Shown here: positions 1 to 5,948 of the stretch, piece by piece
How the letters are laid out: each line of letters starts with the position of its first letter
Position numbering within the stretch: position 1 is the first letter of the stretch
IMG/VR virus record: IMGVR_UViG_3300046665_000771
Coordinates: 1 to 38,907 of that record
Length of the DNA stretch: 38,907 bases
From: a virus
Strand: one strand, 5' to 3'
Translations under genes and position numbers: made by a program
The notes under the pieces: model-generated
The model's input: only the letters and a program-made list of their open reading frames with translations
Told to the model about the DNA's origin: nothing
The model's database searches: none

Positions 1-426
1 TTAGACATGGCTGCGCACTGTGCTGGTGATCACGCCCCAAATTGATAACTCATCGCCTTCAAGAACGTAGCGCGCCGGGTATTTGGGGTTCTCAGAAAGC
101 AGAACTATCTCCCGGCCGCGCTTGCACAGGCGCTTGCAGACGGGCTCATTGTTCAGCAGCGCCACCACCACATGCCCATGGGCCGGCTCAATGGCGCGAT
201 CCACCACCGCGAGGTCACCATCGAAGATCCCAACTCCCTGCATGCTTTCTCCGGTGATGGCTACCAAGTACACATGCGGCGCACGGATATTCAGAACCTC
301 ATCCAATGAGATGTGCTGCTCAATGTGATCCGCTGCCGGCGAAGGAAAGCCAGCCGGAACCTGGAACGAGCACAAAGGCAGCTTCGCGCCTAGCTCAGCA
401 ATGGGACCTAAAATGGTGAAGCTCAT
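1..426 (-). CDS. umuD: UmuD-like SOS mutagenesis autoprotease (polymerase V subunit)
   Basis: A 141-residue S24-family protein with no DNA-binding N-terminus, the size of UmuD. The nucleophile Ser61 lies in GESM and the general base Lys98 in VCKRL, matching UmuD Ser60/Lys97. Ala25-Gly26 sits where UmuD cleaves itself. In the family, RecA-stimulated cleavage gives UmuD', which joins the Y-family polymerase UmuC for translesion synthesis. The stop codon is the first base triplet of the window, so a downstream umuC would lie just off the left edge (not visible). The ATG at 426 is 17 nt from a LexA box. It is divergent from the SRAP gene. Whether it belongs to the host or to the phage cannot be decided here. 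Confidence 0.92.
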   Translation of the reverse strand: MSFTILGPIAELGAKLPLCSFQVPAGFPSPAADHIEQHISLDEVLNIRAPHVYLVAITGESMQGVGIFDGDLAVVDRAIEPAHGHVVVALLNNEPVCKRLCKRGREIVLLSENPKYPARYVLEGDELSIWGVITSTVRSHV

Positions 427-443
427 GATGCGGCCTTTACATT

Positions 444-463
444 TACTGTACGAATGTACAGTT
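444..463. promoter_or_regulatory. LexA (SOS) box between umuD and SRAP
   Basis: TACTGTACGAATGTACAGTT is a near-perfect CTGT-N8-ACAG palindrome of the E. coli/Pseudomonas LexA type. It sits 17 nt before the umuD start and 63 nt before the SRAP start, so it can repress umuD directly and possibly both divergent genes. Confidence 0.9.
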
Positions 464-526
464 AACTTTGTAGGACGCTTGCGGTCAATTTATCTGTAGG
501 GGATTTCGACAGACGGAGAGGTGCGT

Positions 527-1228
527 ATGTGCGGACGATTCGTGCAGTACGAAGGGATGGCGATCTTCCTTGAAGAACTGAGCCCGCAGATAGAGCTGTT
601 CAGCGGTTACGACGCTCAGCCTATTGATCGATATAACGTCGCTCCGTCGACGCGGGTGCAGTTGCTGCACGCCGCAGAGAATGGACTGCATATTGATGCC
701 GTCAAATGGGGATGGGCGCCGTTTTGGGCCAAGGGCAAACGCCCTGACCCAATTAACGCACGCGTAGAAACGGTCACCTCGGGAAAGTTCTTCAAACAGC
801 TTTGGCCGACTGGCCGAGCCTTGGTCCCGAGTGAAGGGTGGTATGAGTGGGTCAAAGACCTGGACGATCCGAAGAAAAAGCAGCCCTACTTCATTCGCCT
901 GAAGAGTCAGAAACCGATGTTCTTTGGCGCACTCGCCCAGGTTCACCCCGGCCTAGATCCCCATGATGGCGACGGATTCGTAATCATCACCGCCGCCAGT
1001 GACCAGGGAATGGTAGATATCCACGACCGCAAGCCGTTGGTGCTTACCCCTAAGCATGCTAGAGAATGGATTGATCCCAGCCTTACTCCGGGCCGCGCCG
1101 AGGAAATAGCGAAGGAATGCTGTCAGCCTGTTGATGACTTTGAGTGGTATGCGGTAGGCAAAGCTGTTGGTAACGTGAAAAATCAGGGGGCTGATTTACT
1201 GCTGCCCGTGCTGCCGGAGGACTCTTAA
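527..1228 (+). CDS. SOS response-associated peptidase (SRAP; YedK/HMCES family)
   Basis: A 233-residue SRAP-domain protein. The family covalently traps abasic sites in single-stranded DNA through the N-terminal Cys2. The start must be the ATG at 527, giving Met-Cys-Gly-Arg-Phe, because Cys2 has to become the N-terminus; an upstream in-frame GTG at 521 would bury it. GGAGAGG at 515-521 is well placed for 527. Conserved residues visible are Cys2, Asn77 in NARVET, Glu107 in GWYEW and His166 in IHDR. It is divergent from umuD with a LexA box between them, and convergent with the adenine methylase, with stops 6 nt apart. Confidence 0.93.
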   Translation: MCGRFVQYEGMAIFLEELSPQIELFSGYDAQPIDRYNVAPSTRVQLLHAAENGLHIDAVKWGWAPFWAKGKRPDPINARVETVTSGKFFKQLWPTGRALVPSEGWYEWVKDLDDPKKKQPYFIRLKSQKPMFFGALAQVHPGLDPHDGDGFVIITAASDQGMVDIHDRKPLVLTPKHAREWIDPSLTPGRAEEIAKECCQPVDDFEWYAVGKAVGNVKNQGADLLLPVLPEDS

Positions 1229-1234
1229 CGAGCG

Positions 1235-2029
1235 TCAGAACAGCCCCCCTAACGCCGCCGGCTCCCAGTTCATGATCACAAGTTCGCCGCTAACCTCGGC
1301 CTTACCCTGCCGCTGATTTTGATTGCAGTACCGAATGTCCACGGTCTCAAAATGAAAACCGTCGAACACCTGCCGAATGTCAGGATGGTCATTGATGCTG
1401 ACCATGACCTTCCCTTTGCAGCGCCGCATGAAATCGGCCATGCGCTCGTAATTCTCAAAGGGAAAATCCACGCCATAACCGGCGGTCTGCCAGTAAGGCG
1501 GATCCATGTAGTGGAAGGTGTGGGCACGGTCGTAGCGTTCAGCGCAGTCCAACCAGGGCAGGTTTTCAACGTAGGTGCCAGAGAGCCGCTGCCAGGCGGC
1601 CGAGAGGTTTTCCTCGATCCGCAGCAGGTTGATGGCCGGACCGGTAGTCGCGGTACCAAACGTCTGTCCTGTTACCTTGCCGGCAAAGGCATGGTGCTGC
1701 AGGTAGAAAAACCGAGCGGCGCGTTGGATGTCAGTGAGGGTTTCAGGGCGGGTCATCTTCTGCCACTCGAACACCTGCCGAGAACTGAGCGCCCATTTGA
1801 ACTGGCGTACGAATTCTTCCAAGTGGTTCTGCACAACGCGGTACAGCGTCACCAGGTCGCCGTTGATGTCATTGAGGACTTCAACCGGCGCGGCCTGGGG
1901 ACGCATGAAGTAGAGCGCGGCACCGCCGGCAAAGACTTCGACGTAGCATTCGTGCGGCGGGAAGAGCGGGATAAGGCGGTCGGCCAGGCGGCGTTTGCCG
2001 CCCATCCAGGGGATGATGGGTGTGGACAT
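1235..2029 (-). CDS. Orphan DNA N6-adenine methyltransferase (Dam/D12 class)
   Basis: A 264-residue D12-class methylase that transfers methyl from S-adenosylmethionine to adenine N6. Visible motifs are the N-terminal PWMGGKRRL, the AdoMet motif I region YVEVFAGGAALY (29-40), LNDINGDLV (52-60) and the catalytic DPPY at 176-179. No restriction endonuclease is nearby, so it is an orphan, probably used for self-protection or regulation. It lies downstream of the lysis genes, but a hairpin and its own LexA box about 19 nt upstream suggest separate, SOS-induced expression. The recognition sequence cannot be read from the protein; GATC is not assured. Confidence 0.92.
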   Translation of the reverse strand: MSTPIIPWMGGKRRLADRLIPLFPPHECYVEVFAGGAALYFMRPQAAPVEVLNDINGDLVTLYRVVQNHLEEFVRQFKWALSSRQVFEWQKMTRPETLTDIQRAARFFYLQHHAFAGKVTGQTFGTATTGPAINLLRIEENLSAAWQRLSGTYVENLPWLDCAERYDRAHTFHYMDPPYWQTAGYGVDFPFENYERMADFMRRCKGKVMVSINDHPDIRQVFDGFHFETVDIRYCNQNQRQGKAEVSGELVIMNWEPAALGGLF

Positions 2030-2047
2030 CTAAAAGCAAGACCTTTG

Positions 2048-2063
2048 CTGTATGAATAAACAG
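2048..2063 (-). promoter_or_regulatory. LexA box upstream of the adenine methylase
   Basis: CTG-TATGAATAAA-CAG matches the CTG-N10-CAG LexA consensus with an AT-rich core. It ends 19 nt before the methylase ATG at 2029, where it would overlap the promoter. Confidence 0.75.
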
Positions 2064-2137
2064 TGCTAGGCTCGCTCCGCTTTGTGCACGAAGCAGGAGC
2101 CTTGGCTGGACTTGCAGGGGCAATCTGCGGGAAAGGT

Positions 2138-2171
2138 GGCCGGGCTGGATGTTGACGCATCCTGCCCGGCC
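2138..2171. terminator. Strong hairpin after the lysis genes
   Basis: GGCCGGGC (2138-2145) pairs with GCCCGGCC (2164-2171), extended by GGATG/CATCC. A CTCCTTTTACTT tail lies on the plus side and CCTTTCCC on the minus side. It sits 7 nt beyond the Rz stop and probably ends or attenuates the late transcript; direction is ambiguous. Confidence 0.6.
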
Positions 2172-2178
2172 GCTCCTT

Positions 2179-2721
2179 TTACTTCGGTGTGGAAACTTCT
2201 TTTGCGTAAGCCTGACAGGCCCGCAGGGCGATCAATCCTTGGTCGCCGGCATCGGTGATTCCGATAATTCGTTGAGCATGCGCTGGGTCAAGTTCGGCTC
2301 TTGTGGTGCCATGAACCACGCGGCCGGTGGCGGTGGTGGTTGGCACTGAACAGCTGCCGGTGGCATCGGTGGCGGCGAGTACGACCGACAGCCGCAGATC
2401 AGCAGTAGCCAGGCGGTCACGCAGACGAGCCTGCTTGGTTTGCTCATTGGTCAATTCCTTGTGGTGGGTTTCGTCTATGCTCTGCAGGCGCTGTTCCAGG
2501 GCCAGGCGCTTGTCCTGCTCGGTACGCTGCAGGGCAGCAGACGCCTGGGATAACTCATTGAGGGTGTCCGCCTGCAGCCGGGATTGGCGCTCCAGCACGC
2601 GGCCATAACGCCAGTCCTGGGCAGTCCAGACCAACGCCGCAGATCCGGCGCCCACCATCAACAACAGCACGCCGGTAGCAGCGATACGGAACTGCGCAGG
2701 GATCAGGTCGAAGAGACGCAT
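2179..2721 (-). CDS. Rz: Inner-membrane spanin Rz
   Basis: A 180-residue protein with an N-terminal membrane anchor (about residues 12-33, AATGVLLLMVGAGSAALVW). A long charged coiled-coil follows, rich in Gln, Glu and Arg, and then a C-terminal Cys-containing tail. This is the layout of i-spanins, which join the outer-membrane partner Rz1 and fuse the two membranes in the last step of lysis. The ATG at 2721 is chosen over an upstream in-frame start because the membrane segment then falls at the N-terminus, and because it overlaps the endolysin end by 19 nt. Rz1 is encoded inside it in another frame. Confidence 0.85.
   Translation of the reverse strand: MRLFDLIPAQFRIAATGVLLLMVGAGSAALVWTAQDWRYGRVLERQSRLQADTLNELSQASAALQRTEQDKRLALEQRLQSIDETHHKELTNEQTKQARLRDRLATADLRLSVVLAATDATGSCSVPTTTATGRVVHGTTRAELDPAHAQRIIGITDAGDQGLIALRACQAYAKEVSTPK
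2232..2447 (-). CDS. Rz1: Outer-membrane spanin lipoprotein Rz1, nested inside Rz
   Basis: A 71-residue reading frame lying wholly within Rz in a different frame. A short basic start and hydrophobic stretch end in the lipobox I-C-G-C, so the mature lipoprotein begins at the second Cys. A proline-rich run (PPPMPP, QPPPPP) follows, the hallmark of Rz1 o-spanins. AAGGAA lies 7 nt before the ATG at 2447. It is expected to be lipidated, anchored in the outer membrane and paired with Rz across the periplasm. Confidence 0.88.
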   Translation of the reverse strand: MSKPSRLVCVTAWLLLICGCRSYSPPPMPPAAVQCQPPPPPAAWFMAPQEPNLTQRMLNELSESPMPATKD

Positions 2722-3266
2722 AACACCGCCCTCGCCCTGGCCCACAGCTGCAGGCGTTCCTCCAGACCGTTGAGGCCGCCATTGATCCGGCGGGTGATGG
2801 TGTTGAACTGCTCCTGATCCGCTAGGGCATTCAGCCCGTTCACCGACCAAAACCACGCCGCCGACTCTGCCGCCCATTGCGGCTGCTCGAGCAGCTCCGG
2901 TGTGCGCAACAATCGCTCATCGCCGAACAGCGCCAGGCTGCAACGCAGGTAGTTATCGTGCCCGGTGACCTGGATCAACCCACGGCCACGGTAACGCTGA
3001 CCGTCCCCATCGGCTTCCGGGGTATTGCCGAGCTTGGCCGCCAGAGAGCCGGTGTCGTATTTGCTGAGGTACTGATCGCTGCCCAGTTCGCGTACGTACT
3101 GCAGCTGACCCGATTCGTGTCCGACCTGGGCGAGGAATGCGGCCTGGCGCTTGGGTGTATCGATCTTCCTATTGGTCATCGCTGCGTTTAAGGCAGATAC
3201 AAAAACGCCCGCTTGGCGGCGGGCGTTGGGCATGATGAGATTAATCTGATCAATAGTCACCTGCAT
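2703..3266 (-). CDS. Endolysin, glycoside hydrolase family 19
   Basis: A 187-residue GH19 (chitinase-fold) muralytic enzyme that cuts the glycan of peptidoglycan. The family signature FLAQVGHESGQ is present with acid Glu51 and second acidic residue Glu60, followed by RYRGRGLIQVTG and the C-terminal NTITRRINGG. There is no signal peptide, so release depends on the holin, which in this phage is encoded far upstream beside terminase. It overlaps Rz by 19 nt. It lies at the end of the late operon after tail gene D, separated from D by a reverse-strand moron. Confidence 0.92.
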   Translation of the reverse strand: MQVTIDQINLIMPNARRQAGVFVSALNAAMTNRKIDTPKRQAAFLAQVGHESGQLQYVRELGSDQYLSKYDTGSLAAKLGNTPEADGDGQRYRGRGLIQVTGHDNYLRCSLALFGDERLLRTPELLEQPQWAAESAAWFWSVNGLNALADQEQFNTITRRINGGLNGLEERLQLWARARAVLCVSST

Positions 3267-3357
3267 GACAAACCCTCATATAGTCGAAAATATCAATTTG
3301 CAACATCCATAAAAATCCTTTACCAATAGATTTCACCTAAGACACGGAGCACATGAG

Positions 3358-3792
3358 ATGACCCTCCTAAACATCATGGATACAGATGTTGTCGCATTTG
3401 AGCTAATTAAGAATCAACGTCAATGGCGGAACATTAAGCAAAATTTAAACGACGCTTTTGAGCACTGGCAGCGACTTTCAAAAGATCACCTAAAAGAATT
3501 TCTCTCTCTTGACCCACATAACCAAATGACTCTTGAACTCACAGGAAGAGCAATAGATAAAAGCTTCCGCCTCTCGCTCACGCCTTTTCTTTTAGAGAAA
3601 TCTTTCTTTGGAAGACTCAGAGTTTTTTTGCCTAAGGCCGGCACGGCTGAAGAACTTATAATTGCAGAGTATCTACTAGACAATGATGGGAACATCTCGA
3701 CTCAAGAGACTGGCCCCAAAATCGACCGCGAAACCAAAAACCCCAACTACACTCTACTCATGAATATCATTCACGAAGTGTTGAGGCACTAG
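3358..3792 (+). CDS. Hypothetical moron protein, opposite strand to the late operon
   Basis: 144 residues, not recognised. It is visibly AT-richer than the tail and lysis genes on either side and is encoded on the other strand, which suggests a separately acquired cargo gene expressed in the lysogen. GGAG at 3346-3349 is 8 nt from the ATG. The nearby ATG at 3353 is out of frame and stops at once. The protein is soluble, mixed alpha/beta in composition, with many Lys/Glu/Leu and no membrane segment or signal peptide. Its stop codon overlaps the stop of gene D within the palindrome CTAG. Upstream (3267-3357) is a 90-nt AT-rich stretch suitable for its own promoter. Confidence 0.7.
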   Translation: MTLLNIMDTDVVAFELIKNQRQWRNIKQNLNDAFEHWQRLSKDHLKEFLSLDPHNQMTLELTGRAIDKSFRLSLTPFLLEKSFFGRLRVFLPKAGTAEELIIAEYLLDNDGNISTQETGPKIDRETKNPNYTLLMNIIHEVLRH

Positions 3793-4832
3793 AGTTCTAG
3801 CACCTTAATTTCTTTTGTTTTTTTCTTTGTCGATTTCCCTGTATTTGATTTGCCTTTCTTGCCGGCGTTGCACTCTACCGTAGTGCTCCAGCCGGCCTGG
3901 GTGAACACCTGTTCCACCGAGTCCACGAGAAAGTCCCCATCCAATCCGTCCTTGAAGCCCTGCGCATTGATGTGGCGCTCGGCGAATAAGTCGGTGCGCC
4001 CCACCATCTCCAGTCGAACCGCTGCCGTAGAACGATTGAACGCATTCAGCCGCGCCTTGGCGGCCTGTTCCGCTGCAGACTTGTTGGGATGGATATGTCG
4101 GTCGGTATGGACCGGCGGCATGCCTTCCGGCACGTTATCGTTGCCTAGCTCCAGGGTCACCAGTTCGCCGCTCTTCTTGTTCTGGTAGCGCGTCTTGACG
4201 GCCTTTTGCGTGGCTCGGTCAGCGAAGCGAAACTGCCAGCGGCTGACGTCGCTTTTCGTGATGGTGACCACACCGAGGGTTTTGCCACTCGCGCTCTGGC
4301 CCGCCTGACGCTGCATCACCAGCAACTTGCCGTCAGCGACCTTAGCGGTGCAGTCGTATTGCTTGGAGAGACGGGTGATGAAGTTGAAGTCGGACTCGCC
4401 GATCTGGTCGACCCGGTGCACTACCGTGGTGATGGAACAGACCGGTTGCCAGCCATTGCGAGCCGCCACGTCAGCGACTATCTGCGCGAGGGTGACGTTC
4501 TCCCAACTACCGGTGCGGGTAGTTTTTCCGGATCCACGCATGTCGCTGGCTTTACCGCGAATCACGATGGTGTCCGGAGGGCCGGATGCTTCGACCTCAT
4601 CCACGACGTATCGGCCGAGGCGCGTCAGACTGTTGCCGGCGTAGCCCAGGTAGATCTCAATGGCGGCACCACGCTTGGGCAGTGAAACCGCACCATCGCG
4701 ATCATCGATACGCAACTCGAAGTCATCCGACTCCATGCCAGGTTTATCGACGGTGCGTAGGGACAGCAGGCGGTCGTTGATCAGGGCCGTGATATCGGTC
4801 CCGTCAGCAACAATTCTAAAAGTTGGTTTCAT
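3789..4832 (-). CDS. D: Tail protein D / late control protein (baseplate hub)
   Basis: A 347-residue phage late control D family protein. P2 gpD forms the tail hub (gp27-like) holding the spike gpV. The N-terminus (FRIVADGTDITALINDRLL) and the central region (DDFELRIDDRDGAV, GKASDMRGSGKTTRTGSW) fit the family, as does position after U and X. The C-terminus is Lys-rich (KKGKSNTGKSTKKKTKE). The ATG at 4832 follows a terminator-like hairpin whose tail merges into the ribosome-binding site. Confidence 0.9.
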   Translation of the reverse strand: MKPTFRIVADGTDITALINDRLLSLRTVDKPGMESDDFELRIDDRDGAVSLPKRGAAIEIYLGYAGNSLTRLGRYVVDEVEASGPPDTIVIRGKASDMRGSGKTTRTGSWENVTLAQIVADVAARNGWQPVCSITTVVHRVDQIGESDFNFITRLSKQYDCTAKVADGKLLVMQRQAGQSASGKTLGVVTITKSDVSRWQFRFADRATQKAVKTRYQNKKSGELVTLELGNDNVPEGMPPVHTDRHIHPNKSAAEQAAKARLNAFNRSTAAVRLEMVGRTDLFAERHINAQGFKDGLDGDFLVDSVEQVFTQAGWSTTVECNAGKKGKSNTGKSTKKKTKEIKVLEL

Positions 4833-4850
4833 CTCGATACCCTAGAAACG

Positions 4851-4877
4851 ACAAAGCCCCGCAGTGCGAGGCTTTGT
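4851..4877 (-). terminator. Intra-operon terminator-like hairpin before gene D
   Basis: ACAAAGCCCCGCA (4851-4863) faces TGCGAGGCTTTGT (4865-4877), giving a 13-bp stem that contains one G-U on the minus-strand RNA. The T-rich tail runs into the start region of D. It is one of five such modules in the late operon. Confidence 0.6.
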
Positions 4878-4912
4878 CATGAACAGCTACTCAAATATTT
4901 GACTCACAACCA

Positions 4913-5119
4913 TCAATCCCACAGCTGCACCGTTTCGTCCGTGACTGGTGGAAGATCCGGAAAGACAATCAGCAATCCGGCCATAAGCGGTTGCGGCTGG
5001 TCGGCCAACCCTTGGTTGTGAGCCAGTACGGCCTCCACCGTGCCATTCAGGTGCCCGTAATACTGATTGCATAAGGTATCCAGTACGTCGCCGTCAGACG
5101 TTCTGCAGGTCATCGCCAT
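4913..5119 (-). CDS. X: Tail protein X (LysM-like)
   Basis: 68 residues when started at the ATG at 5119; the next in-frame ATG is at 5113. GGAG 9 nt upstream supports 5119, and the in-frame TTG at 5128 lies too close to it. P2 gpX is a small tail protein with a LysM-like fold, required for tail completion. The family pattern is seen in GDVLDTLCNQYYG, then NQGLAD and LLIVFPDLPP. It overlaps the end of U by 26 nt, indicating translational coupling. The segment 4878-4912 before gene D is short and empty. Confidence 0.85.
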   Translation of the reverse strand: MAMTCRTSDGDVLDTLCNQYYGHLNGTVEAVLAHNQGLADQPQPLMAGLLIVFPDLPPVTDETVQLWD

Positions 5120-5939
5120 AACGTACAAACTCCAGAGTGAACATTTGTTTGCGCGGGATACCGCCCTGCAGCAGCGCGCTCTGCTCTTCGTCGAGGCTCT
5201 TCAGGCACCAGGTGCCCAACACTTCTCCGTAGCCGGTGGTAAGGGTCAGTGGCAGCAACTGGGCACCGATGCTGCGCAGGGTGTCCAGTTGCTTAAGTCC
5301 GCCCTTGAACCCGGGAAAGATTGAGCCTTTGAGTGTCATTTTCTCCTCGCCCATACCGATGGCCTGCTGCGCCGGCCGACGGCTGAGACGCTCTTGCGAG
5401 GCCCAGCGAAACTCCGTCTGCCGGCGTAACTCGTCGAAGGCCGCCGTATCCAGGTTGAAGTAATACGGTTGCGTGTTCGGTTTGAGCGGCTGGATGATCA
5501 ACAGGTGTGGAAACGGTTTAACCGCTTCGGCGAGTGGCGTTTGCGACAGCCCCAGCGCTTCGGTCGGAAAAATGTTCGCCAGTTGCGGACTGACCTTGCC
5601 CGCCACCTGATTGATCGCAGCGCCCGCCTTAGCGGCTTGTTCCTTCAAAACACCCAGTCGCTCGTCAATCTGCGACGCCGCCCGTGAAGCCCGGCTGTAG
5701 GTTTCCACCACAGCGCCGACCTTGGCCTGGGCAGCACCGACACCCCGCATAACCCGCTGCAGCTTTTCCCCTACGCCGTCAGGAATGAACGGCACGTTTT
5801 CAAGTTCAGCGGCTGCACCCGTGATTTCACTGATAGCGCCATTCACCGGCCCGAGCATCCCATCCAAACTACGCCGGCCCGCTTCGCCCGCACTGACCAG
5901 GTATTTGAAACCTGATTGCATCTGCTCCAGGTATTCCAT
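5094..5939 (-). CDS. U: Tail protein U with long N-terminal extension
   Basis: 281 residues. The C-terminal half, from about residue 140 (PHLLIIQPLKPNTQPYYFNL, then RRQTEFRWASQERLSRRPAQQ, LKGSIFPGFKGG, MFTLEFVRYGDD), matches the P2 gpU family, which is normally about 160 residues. The first 130 residues (EITGAAAELENV, VETYSRASRAASQIDERLGVLKEQAAKAGAAINQ) are a helical, probably coiled-coil extension. gpU lies at the head-proximal end of contractile tails. It is 9 nt downstream of the tape-measure gene and overlaps X. Confidence 0.85.
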   Translation of the reverse strand: MEYLEQMQSGFKYLVSAGEAGRRSLDGMLGPVNGAISEITGAAAELENVPFIPDGVGEKLQRVMRGVGAAQAKVGAVVETYSRASRAASQIDERLGVLKEQAAKAGAAINQVAGKVSPQLANIFPTEALGLSQTPLAEAVKPFPHLLIIQPLKPNTQPYYFNLDTAAFDELRRQTEFRWASQERLSRRPAQQAIGMGEEKMTLKGSIFPGFKGGLKQLDTLRSIGAQLLPLTLTTGYGEVLGTWCLKSLDEEQSALLQGGIPRKQMFTLEFVRYGDDLQNV

Positions 5940-5948
5940 GGTCCCTCC

